The notes: generated by a model from the sequence alone, not told the origin. A stretch of DNA of 64,000 bases from Desertivirga brevis (GCF_017355835.1 NZ_JAFEWF010000004.1:62001-126000); one strand, 5' to 3'. Numbered from the stretch's first letter, positions 7,577 through 17,807 are shown. Program-made: numbers and translations.

Positions 7577-10500
7577 ATGAACTTACTTCATCAAACGCAG
7601 CATTACTTGGGTAGGAGGTCAAGAATGGCATGTGCACCGTTATTTGCGGCATTGCTAATGTCCTCTTCAGCTTTCGCAAGCGATAATGTTGCTACCAACA
7701 AATTGATGCCACTGGTAAAAGAGGCTGCCAGGGTAAACGTTACCGGTACTGTAAAAGACGCGAAGGGTGAGCCTTTACCAGGCGTTACTGTAAAAATTAA
7801 GGGGACTACTACTGGTACCACGACCGATATTAATGGTGTTTTTAGATTAAATCTTCCAACCGGTAATGAAACCTTGGTATTTACCTTTTTAGGTTTTAAA
7901 GGTAAAGAAGTTAGAGTTAACGGTCAGACTACGGTTAGTGTAACCATGGAGGAATCAGCCAATGAGTTGAATGCAGTTGTTGTAACGGGTTACGGTACAA
8001 AAAAGAAATCTGAAATAATTGGTTCTGTTGCAACAATTTCAGGCGAAGAGATCCAAGATATTCCGGCTCCGAATGTTGCTGCTGCCCTAAGAGGCAGAAT
8101 TGCAGGTGTTGGAGTTAGTCAAAGTTCCGGTCGGCCGGGAAGTTCGATAACATTAAATGTCCGAAACGCAACCGCCTCTGGCTCAGTTGCTGGGGCTACA
8201 GCCGAGCCTCTATATATCATCGATGGTATAACAGTTGATAAAGCAGCCTTTGATAATCTTGATCCTTCAATGGTCGAGAATATGACCATCCTTAAAGATG
8301 CTTCAGCTGCAATTTACGGTGCATCAGGAGCTAAAGGGGTTGTCTTAATTACTACGAAAAGAGGTAAAGCAGGAAAGATCGGTGTTAGTTATAACGGATA
8401 TATGGGTGTTTCAGATGCATCCAGAAAGCCTGAGATGCTTTCAGCTTACGAACATGCTTCCTTGTTAAATGAGACGTATAAAATAAGTAACGCGGCTGCA
8501 TCTGATTTTTTTACACCAGCAGATTTGGATTATATTAAAACACTTAATCACAAAAGTTGGTATGATGAATTATGGCAGTCCTCACTAACGCAAAGGCATA
8601 ATTTAAGTATTTCCGGAGGAAGTGATAAAGTTACCTTCTTTGCCGGAGGTAGCTATTCAAACGAGAATGCCAATTATGCTGGTGCTCAATTTGATCGATA
8701 CTCGTTTAGAAGTGGACTAGTTGCTACGATGTTAAAAGGTTTAAAGGCTGATGTAGCATTCAACGTTGATCACAGTGTTCAGCTTACAAATCACAACTTT
8801 TCAGACAACGATGCTACTTTTTTTGAATCTATAGTTGTAACCCCCCAATGGATTCCTATTAGCATTGATGGTAAACCAGTCAATCATGTTGCTAATAATC
8901 TTAGAAACCCATTAGGGCAAATTCAGTCTGGGTATTTTGATAATAGAAAAAGTGCTGGTTATCGGATAAATGCGAGCCTAAGCTATGAACCAGCTTTTCT
9001 TAAAGGCCTTACAGCAAGGTTGCAAGTTTCTCAAGGTAGTAATCAAACTAATAACCGTCAGTACAATGCGCCTTATAGATTATACAATTTTGTAAGAACA
9101 GGAAGTAACAACCAGTTCTGGAGCAATGAGGTTCCAGCCACTACACCTTTCGTTGATATTGTAAGTCCACAAGCTGCTACTATGATACCAACCCTTTCAG
9201 GTTCTAACAGTTATCAAGGATTTTTTACGCTGAAGTACGCTAATACTTTCGGTGCTCATACCATCGATGCAACTGCGGGTGGAGAGCAAACAGTTTCGTA
9301 CTGGGAAAATCTCGCTGTCAAGTTTTCCAACCAATTGATTCCTGAGAAATCAGACTGGTGGGCATTCAACCCCAGCACGTTGACACGGGAAAGCTCAGCA
9401 ATAATGGAAACAACAAAACGTTCTTTTTTCGGTAGATTAAGCTATGATTTTAGCAAGAAGTACTTGGTAGAAGGGGTGGCGAGAATTGATGCATCCTCAA
9501 ACTTTGCACGTGGAAACCGATGGGGATTATCTCCAAGTTTAGGTCTTGGATGGATTGCGAGTAATGAGACTTTTTTTAAGGATAATATCTCATTTATCAA
9601 TTTCTTGAAATTCAAAGTTAACTATGGTATCACTGGAGATGATAGGGTTGGAGATGCAAGCAATCCAAGATTATGGCAAGAAAGATATGCCGTTGATGCA
9701 GTTAACGGGTATCTTTTTGGCACGGCTAACAATGGTAATGGTTTAAATCCCTCAAGTTTTCCAAATCCTTTAATTACTTGGGAAAAAAAGAAAACTTTTA
9801 ATGCCGGTTTCGAAGCTTCATTCCTTAACAGCAAAGTAGATTTAGGAGTTGAATTCTTCCGGAATAAGACTTACGATGGCTTTGACAGAGGTGCAGCGAA
9901 TCTTTACCCGCTATATGCTGGCTTCACACCTCCAGTGGTGAATTACAGAGAATACTATAACTGGGGCTCGGAGTTTACTGTTGGTTATAAAGCAAAATTA
10001 GCCCGGGATTTGAACCTTAATACTAATATAAATTTTGGCTGGGGTAATTCGGTTGTTGACAAAGCCATATACACTCCCGGTGATCTTTATAAAAATCGTG
10101 TTGGTGATGATCCTGTACTTGTTGGTACTGATCCAAGAGTATATAATGGTTCAAATTTTGGATTAAGATATAAAGGCATTTTAAGAACAGAGGAAGAAGC
10201 TGAAGCATTTAGACAGGCCAATCCAAACTACAAGGTTTATAACAGAATTCCAGAAGTTGGTTGGAGCTACTACGAGGATACAAATGGAGATGGGGTTATA
10301 TCTGATTTGGATATGGTTCCCTTGTATAAGAATACTAACTCGTTCTTCTCTTCCGGTATCAGTTTAAATCTTAGTTATAAGTCTTTGAGTCTGAGTACGA
10401 ACTTAAGCGCCCGATTGGGAGGAAAAGTATTCTATGATAGCAGGGCACGTAATGCTCCTTCAAGGACCAGAAATGTACTTTCCATTTGGAATGATCGTTG

Positions 10501-10798
10501 GACTCCTGAGAATCCAAACGGGTTCTATCCTAGATTTGATGACCCGACAATTGCGAAGAACTCTGATTTCTGGGCTGTTGACGGAACTATGATTCGAGTT
10601 AACAACATGACTTTAAGTTACCGTGTCCCTGCGAAATTTACTAGTAAACTAGGCATGAGTAATGTTAGGTTACTTGCAACAGGAAATAACTTATGGACAA
10701 TTGTAAACCCTCTTCCTTATAAAGATCCATATACCTCAAGTGGTTATGATTATCCTATGCTAAGGACAATATCTGCTGGATTAAGTGTTAATTTTTAA
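7577..10798 (+). CDS. susC: SusC/RagA-type TonB-dependent outer-membrane transporter
   Basis: A 1073-residue outer-membrane importer. A signal peptide covers residues 1-36 (cleavage after SSSAFAS). A carboxypeptidase-D-like regulatory domain follows at about 55-130 (VTGTVKDAKGEPLPGVTVKIKGT). The conserved VVVTGYGTKKK segment and plug domain run from about 133 to 270 (LRGRIAGVGV, LYIIDGI, KDASAAIYGASGAKGVVLITTK), then the 22-strand barrel ends in the aromatic terminus SVNF. SusC proteins pull oligosaccharides captured by the SusD lid through the outer membrane using TonB energy. The start follows an AT-rich stretch. SusD is directly downstream. The neighbouring lyases suggest pectic oligosaccharides as cargo, which is inference from context. 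Confidence 0.97.
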   Translation: MNLLHQTQHYLGRRSRMACAPLFAALLMSSSAFASDNVATNKLMPLVKEAARVNVTGTVKDAKGEPLPGVTVKIKGTTTGTTTDINGVFRLNLPTGNETLVFTFLGFKGKEVRVNGQTTVSVTMEESANELNAVVVTGYGTKKKSEIIGSVATISGEEIQDIPAPNVAAALRGRIAGVGVSQSSGRPGSSITLNVRNATASGSVAGATAEPLYIIDGITVDKAAFDNLDPSMVENMTILKDASAAIYGASGAKGVVLITTKRGKAGKIGVSYNGYMGVSDASRKPEMLSAYEHASLLNETYKISNAAASDFFTPADLDYIKTLNHKSWYDELWQSSLTQRHNLSISGGSDKVTFFAGGSYSNENANYAGAQFDRYSFRSGLVATMLKGLKADVAFNVDHSVQLTNHNFSDNDATFFESIVVTPQWIPISIDGKPVNHVANNLRNPLGQIQSGYFDNRKSAGYRINASLSYEPAFLKGLTARLQVSQGSNQTNNRQYNAPYRLYNFVRTGSNNQFWSNEVPATTPFVDIVSPQAATMIPTLSGSNSYQGFFTLKYANTFGAHTIDATAGGEQTVSYWENLAVKFSNQLIPEKSDWWAFNPSTLTRESSAIMETTKRSFFGRLSYDFSKKYLVEGVARIDASSNFARGNRWGLSPSLGLGWIASNETFFKDNISFINFLKFKVNYGITGDDRVGDASNPRLWQERYAVDAVNGYLFGTANNGNGLNPSSFPNPLITWEKKKTFNAGFEASFLNSKVDLGVEFFRNKTYDGFDRGAANLYPLYAGFTPPVVNYREYYNWGSEFTVGYKAKLARDLNLNTNINFGWGNSVVDKAIYTPGDLYKNRVGDDPVLVGTDPRVYNGSNFGLRYKGILRTEEEAEAFRQANPNYKVYNRIPEVGWSYYEDTNGDGVISDLDMVPLYKNTNSFFSSGISLNLSYKSLSLSTNLSARLGGKVFYDSRARNAPSRTRNVLSIWNDRWTPENPNGFYPRFDDPTIAKNSDFWAVDGTMIRVNNMTLSYRVPAKFTSKLGMSNVRLLATGNNLWTIVNPLPYKDPYTSSGYDYPMLRTISAGLSVNF

Positions 10799-10808
10799 AT
10801 TTTGTGCG

Positions 10809-12692
10809 ATGTTAAAACAATATAAAAGTATACTAAAAAAGTCTTTATTTGTGCTTTCCATGGCTGCAGGCTTATCTGCCTGTGTTAATAAAGATGAATT
10901 CTTTGTGTTACCAGATAGAGGTGGAATAGATGCGGCGATATGGAGTACAGAGGGAGCTTTGGATATGCACTTGAATCGCGCGTATGATGTGATCATGCCA
11001 ATGTTCCTCTACGAGAATTTCAATACTAATAATATGAATGGTCGCTATGGGGTTCATTATGCCAGCGACGAAAACGCCTTTCCTCTAACAGATGAAATGG
11101 CCAGGAAAGCTCTTGGATTACAGGTGCCGCCATTAAACAACAATGATGTCAGATTTGCCGGAAATGTTTATACTGTCAATGCAGGAAATAACAAGTATAT
11201 GGATATTTCCAGGTGTAATAATGCAATTAAATATATTCCCGAAGGAACTTTACCGCAGGCCACAAAAGATAGATTTTTAGGGCAGTATTATGCGTTAAGA
11301 GCCATGGTGTACTTTGACCTGGTTAAAGTTTATGGAGGAGTTCCATTGGTTTTAGAACCTCAGGATCCTGAGAACGTTACCGCCCGTGGTAGAGCGAGCG
11401 CCAAAGAATGTTTTAATGTAATTGTTTCTGACTTGGATTCGGCTATGTCTAAGTTAAGGAATGTAACTTGGGACGACGGGACTGGACGAGGACGATTGGA
11501 TCGCTTAGCTGCTGCCTGTTTAAAAGCAAAAGTCCTTTTATATTGGGCGAGCCCGCAATTCAACCCCCAAAATGATCAGAGCAGGTGGACAACTGCTTTA
11601 GAGGCAAATAAGGCCGCGTATCAAATGGCACTTGACGGGCAAAAAAGATTAGTTACGAACTATGCAGATATTTTCCGTGTAGAACCTAATCCGGAGGCGA
11701 TCATAGTTAGACCATACAGTGAAACTATTGAGAGAAGAGGACATGACGCTGAGGCAAGGTCTCGACCAAGTTCTGAGAGTGGTGGAGCAAGTCCTTATGT
11801 TGGATACAGGGCGACTACCAGGCTGGTTGATGCCTATCCAATGAAAGACGGGAATCCAATCTCCGTGGCTAATGGAAAATACACATATGATCCGGTAGTG
11901 TTTTGGGTTAACAGAGATCCTCGTTTTGAAGCAACTATTGCTTATAATGGAAGCGTTTGGCCTTTAAGTGGAAAAACAAATAGAAGGCAATGGACCTATA
12001 ATAGTGCTGCGGATGAAACAAATATAATGGGTCTTTATTGCAAGCGGTTTACTAGACCTGGTTTAGCAGCTGGTAGCGCAAGGTATCAGAATAACCTCGG
12101 TGGAAATGGAATGGACTGGATTGAGCTGAGATTAGCAGAAGTGATGCTTAATCTAGCAGATTGTGCTAATGAAACAGGTGATATGAACCTTGCAAAAGAC
12201 ATGGTAAGACAAATTCGGATAAGAGCAGGCATAGAACAAGGTGATGCTGCTAATGACTATGGTTTGGGTAGGATCGCATCTGTCAGCGATATGCGGGATT
12301 TGATTCTAAATGAACGGATGGTAGAGTTTGCATTTGAGAATAAGCGTAATGCTGACCTTAGAAGGACCCGTAGAATGCACTTGCTTTCCGGAGATCTAGA
12401 AAGTATTGAATTCACAGTTAAAGATGCTGCAGCAAAAAATGCCTTAGAGGCTGGGACCACTACTCGTTTCAGAGAGAGTCTCAATCTTAATGATAAAGCC
12501 ACTTACCTTCAATATTTTAACCCGCCTGCACGTGTTAAATTTACTGTTTCAGGTGTGGGTGCTTTACTTCCTTATAGTGTTCCCCAAGAACATTATTTCT
12601 ATACATTCAATGATGATTTCGTAAATAGAGGAGTTAATATTCAACCAACTGTCGGCTGGCCAGGTGGAACCTTTGATCCTCTTGCTGAATAG
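10809..12692 (+). CDS. susD: SusD/RagB-type surface glycan-binding lipoprotein
   Basis: A 627-residue lipoprotein. The start is placed at the ATG at 10809, which gives a lipoprotein signal ending in LSAC with the lipidated C25; a GTG at 10785 overlapping susC is also in frame but gives a poor signal. After the cysteine comes VNKDE, an acidic tail like those that send lipoproteins to the cell surface in Bacteroidota. SusD features include TPR-like helices (LGQYYALRAMVYFDLVKVYGGVPLVLEP near residues 155-185) and the C-terminal block LRLAEVMLNLADCANETGD and LNERMVEFAFENKRNADLRR. It forms the lid of the SusC channel. The gap to susC is 10 bp. Confidence 0.96.
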   Translation: MLKQYKSILKKSLFVLSMAAGLSACVNKDEFFVLPDRGGIDAAIWSTEGALDMHLNRAYDVIMPMFLYENFNTNNMNGRYGVHYASDENAFPLTDEMARKALGLQVPPLNNNDVRFAGNVYTVNAGNNKYMDISRCNNAIKYIPEGTLPQATKDRFLGQYYALRAMVYFDLVKVYGGVPLVLEPQDPENVTARGRASAKECFNVIVSDLDSAMSKLRNVTWDDGTGRGRLDRLAAACLKAKVLLYWASPQFNPQNDQSRWTTALEANKAAYQMALDGQKRLVTNYADIFRVEPNPEAIIVRPYSETIERRGHDAEARSRPSSESGGASPYVGYRATTRLVDAYPMKDGNPISVANGKYTYDPVVFWVNRDPRFEATIAYNGSVWPLSGKTNRRQWTYNSAADETNIMGLYCKRFTRPGLAAGSARYQNNLGGNGMDWIELRLAEVMLNLADCANETGDMNLAKDMVRQIRIRAGIEQGDAANDYGLGRIASVSDMRDLILNERMVEFAFENKRNADLRRTRRMHLLSGDLESIEFTVKDAAAKNALEAGTTTRFRESLNLNDKATYLQYFNPPARVKFTVSGVGALLPYSVPQEHYFYTFNDDFVNRGVNIQPTVGWPGGTFDPLAE

Positions 12693-12720
12693 TATTTGAA
12701 AATATACATAATTGATTGAA

Positions 12721-13968
12721 ATGAAGAATATAAGATATAGCGTATTTTCTTTTTTAGCCGCTGGAGCAGTTTTCCTCGCTTCATGCAAAAAAGAATCCGA
12801 AAATATTTATAACCGTTTTACTGACGTGGACGTTACTTATAACTCCGCTTTAAATAGTGACGAAGTAATATTAGATTTCGAGGTGAGTACTCCGACAACA
12901 AGTCCGGCCATTAACCAGATATACACTGTTAATGTTGCAGAAACAGGAAGTAATACCCCTCTGGTCACTTTAACAGCAAACTCGGCAGAGAGAAATAAAT
13001 TCGCTGGAGTTGTCAAATTGAAAAAAAGCAGTGCAGGAACCGGTACCTATAGAGTATGGGCAGTCGGGGCAAGCGGGGCACAGATTGCTGCTGCTACAGT
13101 TGTTTTTAATGGCGGAAATCCAGTAGTTAATCCTGTTCTAGTTTCGGGAAATACGATTTTAACTGATGGACAGACAGCGTATATAGACTATACCTTGACT
13201 TCTGGAAAAGAGGATATTCATTACATTACAGTAGAAAAGTATCCTGGAGCAGGCACTAATCAAGTTGATCGAGTTGTAACTAATGTTTCTGATCCCTCAA
13301 AAAGAAGAAACTATTCTGGATTAGTTAAAGTAGTGGCTAATCGAACAGGGAAGACAAGTTACCGAATATACGCTCAAAATTCAACGAATGTTTATATTGG
13401 CGATGGTTATAAACAACTGACTATTGATGTTCCAGAGGTGAATTACCGCCTATTGCATAATAGAAGATTATATGCCCCAACTAACGATGGAAACTCTTTG
13501 TCATTCTATTCGATATCCAAGGATAAAGCCTATAGTTATAATGAAGGCAAAGAAAATTCCGCTGATATAGATTTTGGAATTTTCACAAAGGTTGACCAGA
13601 ATCCTCAAAGGTTAGGACAATTGATTTTTAATTTATATTCGCTAAGTAATCCTACCAATCCCAACCCGGTATATGGAATCAGTGATTGGCAAAAAAGGAC
13701 GACAAGGTTTAGTAATTTTATAGCAAGTTCGGCGACCTTATTCAATTACAATCTTTCTTCCAGCAGCGAAATAGAGACTAGAGCAAAGGCTGAAACCTTG
13801 ACTAGGACAATATTAGAAGGGACTCAACAATCAAACGGACTCGCTCCTAATACTCTTGTTTATTTTGTTACACCAGAGGGTAAGTACGGTTGCATTTTCG
13901 TAAATGCACTTAGTGTTGATTACGATGGTAGACCGTATTTAAGTATTAGCATAAAGGTCCAGAAGTAG
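12721..13968 (+). CDS. Putative SusE-position surface glycan-binding lipoprotein
   Basis: A 415-residue lipoprotein with signal ending FLASC (C22) followed by KKESE. The ATG at 12721 is chosen over an in-frame TTG nine bases upstream. The rest is beta-rich: two similar Ig-like stretches (about 38-130, SALNSDEVILDFEVSTP; about 130-240, NTILTDGQTAYIDYTLTSG), then a C-terminal domain (about 240-415) that I do not recognise. It is third in the susCD operon, 28 bp after susD and before a terminator, the place of SusE/SusF-type surface glycan-binding proteins. Function is inferred from position and lipoprotein nature only. Confidence 0.7.
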   Translation: MKNIRYSVFSFLAAGAVFLASCKKESENIYNRFTDVDVTYNSALNSDEVILDFEVSTPTTSPAINQIYTVNVAETGSNTPLVTLTANSAERNKFAGVVKLKKSSAGTGTYRVWAVGASGAQIAAATVVFNGGNPVVNPVLVSGNTILTDGQTAYIDYTLTSGKEDIHYITVEKYPGAGTNQVDRVVTNVSDPSKRRNYSGLVKVVANRTGKTSYRIYAQNSTNVYIGDGYKQLTIDVPEVNYRLLHNRRLYAPTNDGNSLSFYSISKDKAYSYNEGKENSADIDFGIFTKVDQNPQRLGQLIFNLYSLSNPTNPNPVYGISDWQKRTTRFSNFIASSATLFNYNLSSSSEIETRAKAETLTRTILEGTQQSNGLAPNTLVYFVTPEGKYGCIFVNALSVDYDGRPYLSISIKVQK

Positions 13969-14007
13969 ATTGTACCTATTCCACTAGACCCTAGTTATTT
14001 TGAAGAT

Positions 14008-14034
14008 GGTTCGGCAACTCGCCGAACCTTTTTT
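14008..14034 (+). terminator. Intrinsic terminator of the susCD operon
   Basis: GGTTCGGC (14008-14015), loop AACTC, GCCGAACC (14021-14028), then TTTTTT to 14034. An 8-bp perfect stem with a T run, 40 bp after the last gene of the operon. Confidence 0.93.
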
Positions 14035-14400
14035 ATTAAGCACAATTTGGATATCCATATCAATTTTTACTTGGCCCTTTTCCAATCGCTGTTTCTTGAG
14101 CTTGGCAGCCTAATAAGTTGATCGGATTAAAGCGAGACGAGGATCAGGCGTAGGATGTCGTCCAAGAAAATAAAAGAAACAAGAGAATTATGGTATACTC
14201 TAACACATGGCCTTAATCGCTGATCCGATGATTGTTGCAGATGAGTCGAAGATTTGCCGCCCCCATGAGCTTTACTTATTTGAGGTAGTTTCTCTTGCCA
14301 TTTAACTTATTATTGTAGGATTTTAACAGATGGAATTAGTATTACTATCAATGACGATCCTTTGCTATGGTTTAAATACTGCAAAACAATACTATGCTAA
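14035..14400. other. Intergenic stretch without a recognisable gene
   Basis: Between the susCD terminator and the 3' end of the minus-strand gene there are 366 bases with no ORF of note. Short segments on both sides of a centre near 14170 are loosely complementary (GATCGGAT near 14118 and ATCCGAT near 14223). I could not tie it to a mobile element or RNA. Confidence 0.4.
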
Positions 14401-15654
14401 TCACAAATGGTAGCGTATTGCTCCTGAAAGGGTATGCTGCTTTATCATATTGTTGTTTTTTGCTTCGATATTGCTTCCCAGGGGCTGTAGATAACGTGCT
14501 AGGATTTGAACTTTACTAATTTGAATTCCACATTCTATTGGAAATTGAATCCAGAAAGAAGGGAAATTATAATTTTCGTTATAGTACGATTGGTCAATCT
14601 CCAAGCGCACTGGTGATTTAATCATCTTCTTTTTGAATTCGGATTTTTCTTTAAGTGAGGTATTAATAGCAATACCCGTATTTATAAATCCCTTAACTAA
14701 CTTTCCATTGTAGATGTTATACTGAATAGTTGGTGTAAAAGCAAGGTTCAGTACATCAAGTTCATAGGTTGCGCGAGATATTCTTCCCGCACTCAGTTCC
14801 TCGTCTTTATATGTCTCGAATTGGTGTTTACTAATTCCAAATGTTGTGCGAATAGCTAACTTACGAATCTGGGAACTAGGATAGAAAACAAGTCCTAGTT
14901 CAATTCCTGGTAAAATATAAGTTTTAGAGTTATTCTCGCTTCCCGATAAAGGATGAACTTCTTCGAATTCAAACGTTGTTTGATTTGCAGATATTCCAAA
15001 GAATATTTCAATAGCCTCTCTTTTTTCTTCAGTATGATTTGTAGTAATACCATTAATAAACATGAACAGCTTTAGAAACGATGCTTTACTATAAGAGGAG
15101 TTGTCAATGGCAGGGGGAAAAGCTGGATTATTTAATCCTGCCTCGCTTACCAATGTTTTTAAACGTTCTCGATATGCCTCAAAAGAAAGTAATGAATTAT
15201 TATGTCGATATTTATAAGAAAGGAGCTCCTCTATTTTCGAAAATTTGTCCTTAACAAAAAATCTTTGTTTTAAATTGTCTTTATAATCAAATAGAGAAAG
15301 ATATTCTCCATGGACTATTTCCCTTAAAAATACCGTATCTACCTTTGCTGTGGTATCGATAGTTGCACCAACCTTGGTAAATTCATTTTCATTTTTCGAA
15401 ATTGGTCCATTATAAGTAACATATTTACAAAAACCAGGCACATGGAAGGACTGTATGTGTTTAGGTGAATAATAAACTTTCTTTCCTTCTTTTGTTTTAA
15501 ACAGGATACTTTTAGGGGTAAGCCCCCATTCTTTGGTGTCCACTAAACCTTTGATCGTGTCTTTATTATTTAGGATGACGTAGCCAGGTTTATAATTAGA
15601 TTGGGAAAAAGCTGTTAGGGTGCTTACTGTAAATAGTAAAAATAAAAAGCGCAT
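14401..15654 (-). CDS. Hypothetical outer-membrane beta-barrel-like secreted protein
   Basis: A 417-residue protein. The ATG at 15654 is preferred over a TTG 39 bases upstream because it opens a normal signal peptide (MRFLFLLFTVSTLTAFSQ). The mature N-terminus (GYVILNNKDTIKGLVDTKEW, residues about 22-110) is a small beta domain common in Bacteroidota secreted proteins. Residues about 190-417 alternate polar and hydrophobic residues, as in PorT/OmpW-like barrels (IELGLVFYPSSQIRKLAIRTTFG), and end RYHL. It is the only gene on the minus strand inside the catabolic locus apart from araC and lacks the shared promoter array, so it is probably an unrelated insertion or resident. Function unknown. 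Confidence 0.75.
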   Translation of the reverse strand: MRFLFLLFTVSTLTAFSQSNYKPGYVILNNKDTIKGLVDTKEWGLTPKSILFKTKEGKKVYYSPKHIQSFHVPGFCKYVTYNGPISKNENEFTKVGATIDTTAKVDTVFLREIVHGEYLSLFDYKDNLKQRFFVKDKFSKIEELLSYKYRHNNSLLSFEAYRERLKTLVSEAGLNNPAFPPAIDNSSYSKASFLKLFMFINGITTNHTEEKREAIEIFFGISANQTTFEFEEVHPLSGSENNSKTYILPGIELGLVFYPSSQIRKLAIRTTFGISKHQFETYKDEELSAGRISRATYELDVLNLAFTPTIQYNIYNGKLVKGFINTGIAINTSLKEKSEFKKKMIKSPVRLEIDQSYYNENYNFPSFWIQFPIECGIQISKVQILARYLQPLGSNIEAKNNNMIKQHTLSGAIRYHL

Positions 15655-15672
15655 TGTGAAAAGTCTTGGTTG

Positions 15673-15698
15673 CAAAACTATAAAAAAAAGCAAAATTA
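15673..15698 (-). promoter_or_regulatory. Candidate -7 boxes for the 14401-15654 gene
   Basis: Two TAnnTTTG boxes lie on the minus strand: TAATTTTG (15698-15691) and TAGTTTTG (15680-15673). Either could serve the gene that starts at 15654. No direct-repeat array faces this direction. Confidence 0.4.
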
Positions 15699-15781
15699 TA
15701 AAGATACCTGCTTGGTTCCCAAATTACGGTGAATCAGATTTTTTGAGACTGTAACAAAAGGGTTATAACCGGACTAAAGCT

Positions 15782-15843
15782 AACATCCTACAATAACAAG
15801 TCAAAATTCTATATTCGCGAATATGGAAATCGATTTATCTTTG
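15782..15843 (+). promoter_or_regulatory. Direct-repeat activator site plus -7 box, promoter of the first PL1 gene
   Basis: Half-site 1 is AACATCCTACA (15782-15792), half-site 2 is AAAATTCTATA (15803-15813), and TATCTTTG (15836-15843) is an exact -7 box 22 bp later. Half-site 2 is identical to the one before the second PL1 gene. The predicted leader is about 75 nt. Confidence 0.82.
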
Positions 15844-15922
15844 GTTTATAATATACTTTCTAACCAAAAGGTATTAATTGTAACCAAATAAATTAAACAA
15901 TAAGCACACACACTTTTATTAG

Positions 15923-17578
15923 ATGAAGAAGTTTTTTATTCCTTTTTTGGTTGGCGGGGCGTTGGTGATGAATTCAGAAAGATCACTTGCTCAGTATCCT
16001 GATATCCCTGCTGATGTTAAGAAGGCGAGTGATGATTTGCTAAAGGAAGCATTTCGTCAATCGGATATTGCCTGGCAAAAAGCGCTTCCTATAATTGAGA
16101 AGGAAGGTAGAGAAGGAAAACCTTTTATTCCATGGGCTGGTCGCCCTAGTGATTTACCTCAGTCTTCAATTCCTGCATTTCCTGGAGCAGAAGGTGGTGG
16201 TGCTTACTCTTTCGGTGGTCGTGGTGGAAAAGTGTATGTTGTTACAAGTTTAGCAGATAATGGTCCTGGTACCTTACGCGAGGCTTGTGAGCAGGGTGGT
16301 GCTCGTATCGTTGTTTTCAACGTGTCTGGTATCATTCGTTTAAAGACTCCTTTGATCATCCGTGCTCCGTACATTACAATTGCTGGTCAGTCAGCTCCTG
16401 GTGATGGTGTTTGTGTTGCTGGTGAGTCTGTTTGGATCAATACGCACGACGTGGTTATTCGATTTATGCGTTTCCGCAGAGGTGAGACATTCGTGGGTAG
16501 GAGAGATGATGCTATTGGTGGAAACCCAGTAGGTAATATCATGATCGACCACGTATCTGCAAGCTGGGGCTTAGATGAGAACATGTCCATGTATCGCCAC
16601 ATGTATAATGACAGCACGGGTAAAGCAGAAGAAAAGTTAGGAACAGTAAATATTACTATTCAAAATTCAATTTTCTCTGAGGCTTTAGATACCTGGAACC
16701 ATGCGTTTGGTAGTACTCTTGGTGGAGAGAATTGTACATTCATGCGTAACCTTTGGGCTGATAATGCAGCTCGTAATCCTTCAATAGGATGGAATGGTAT
16801 CTTCAACTTCGCAAATAACGTTGTCTTTAACTGGAACCACAGGTCTACTGATGGTGGTGACTATAAAGCAAGCTACAATATTATCAATAACTACTACAAA
16901 CCAGGACCAGTTACAGATTTGAAAGAGCCTATCAGTTATAGGATCTTAAAACCTGAGTCTGGTAGAAGTAAGCTCAAATATGTAGTGTTCGGAAGAGCAC
17001 ATGTAACTGGAAACATCATTGAAGGTAACGATAGAGTTACTAAAGATAACTGGGATGGTGGTATTCAGTTAGAGAATAAGAAAGGTGAATTGATGAGCTT
17101 CGAAGAGGCAAAGCCATACTTTGCGGCAATGAAGACAGATAAGCCTTTCCCTATGGCTCCAATCTCGATCATTCCTACAAGAGATGCTTATAGCTACGTA
17201 CTTCAGAATGCAGGTGCCATCCTGCCTAAAAGAGATGCAGTTGACGCTCGTGTAGTTGAGCAGGTAAGAACAGGTAAGATCAGCTATAAAGAAGGCGTTA
17301 AACTTCCTGAAACTCAGTTTAAGCATCGTAAACTACCTATTGATTCGTATAAGTTGGGTATCATTACTGATCCTAGTCAGGTAGGAGGATACCCTGAATA
17401 TAAGGGTAAACCCTACAAAGATTCAGACAAAGACGGCTTGCCTGACGAGTGGGAAACTAAGAACGGTTTAAATCCTAAAGATCCTTCTGATTCAGCAAAA
17501 GATCGCAACAACGATGGTTATAGTAACATTGAAGAGTATTTAAATAGTTTAGTTACTGTAAGTACTGTTAAACCTTAA
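15923..17578 (+). CDS. Pectate lyase, polysaccharide lyase family 1-like
   Basis: A 551-residue secreted right-handed beta-helix enzyme that would cleave polygalacturonate by beta-elimination. The signal peptide ends near residue 23 (RSLAQ). The catalytic helix covers about residues 85-350, with FPGAEGGGAYSFGGRGGKVYVV, ITIAGQSAPGDGV, RFRRGETFVGRRDDA and IDHVSASWGLDENMSMYRH, the last being the expected Ca2+/substrate region of PL1. The C-terminus (about 490-540) has a calcium-binding segment DSDKDGLPDEWETKNGLNP followed by DRNNDGYSNIEEYLNS, typical of Bacteroidota pectinases. It is a monocistronic unit with its own promoter and terminator. A paralogue of nearly equal length follows at 17881. 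Confidence 0.92.
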   Translation: MKKFFIPFLVGGALVMNSERSLAQYPDIPADVKKASDDLLKEAFRQSDIAWQKALPIIEKEGREGKPFIPWAGRPSDLPQSSIPAFPGAEGGGAYSFGGRGGKVYVVTSLADNGPGTLREACEQGGARIVVFNVSGIIRLKTPLIIRAPYITIAGQSAPGDGVCVAGESVWINTHDVVIRFMRFRRGETFVGRRDDAIGGNPVGNIMIDHVSASWGLDENMSMYRHMYNDSTGKAEEKLGTVNITIQNSIFSEALDTWNHAFGSTLGGENCTFMRNLWADNAARNPSIGWNGIFNFANNVVFNWNHRSTDGGDYKASYNIINNYYKPGPVTDLKEPISYRILKPESGRSKLKYVVFGRAHVTGNIIEGNDRVTKDNWDGGIQLENKKGELMSFEEAKPYFAAMKTDKPFPMAPISIIPTRDAYSYVLQNAGAILPKRDAVDARVVEQVRTGKISYKEGVKLPETQFKHRKLPIDSYKLGIITDPSQVGGYPEYKGKPYKDSDKDGLPDEWETKNGLNPKDPSDSAKDRNNDGYSNIEEYLNSLVTVSTVKP

Positions 17579-17624
17579 TTTGTTATTCCTTTCTTAATTT
17601 AGTAAATATAATTGGTTGAATTGT

Positions 17625-17652
17625 GAGGGCCGCCCGGCCCTCCTTTTGTTTT
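17625..17652 (+). terminator. Intrinsic terminator of the first PL1 gene
   Basis: GAGGGCCG (17625-17632) pairs with CGGCCCTC (17635-17642) around a very short loop, followed by CTTTTGTTTTT. It separates the two PL1 units. Confidence 0.85.
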
Positions 17653-17745
17653 TGGAGGAATTTGGTTTGGGGACCGGGCTTCAAGAATTACAAGATCATG
17701 CACGATTTACTAGTAAAAGGTAACAAAGTACTTACGACTCATGAT

Positions 17746-17807
17746 AAGAAGCTACAATAGCTTGAGAAAATTCTATAGAACGAGGATACGATCTCAGGGT
17801 ATTTTTG
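17746..17807 (+). promoter_or_regulatory. Direct-repeat activator site plus -7 box, promoter of the 26-kb operon
   Basis: Half-site 1 is AAGAAGCTACA (17746-17756), half-site 2 is AAAATTCTATA (17767-17777), and TATTTTTG (17800-17807) is an exact -7 box after 22 bp. It is the only promoter I can see for the 17 genes from 17881 to 44115. Confidence 0.8.

Noticed and set aside
14105..14235. Possible degraded gene or inverted repeat between the susCD operon and the minus-strand gene
   Set aside because: Complementarity is short and no frame gives a recognisable protein fragment.
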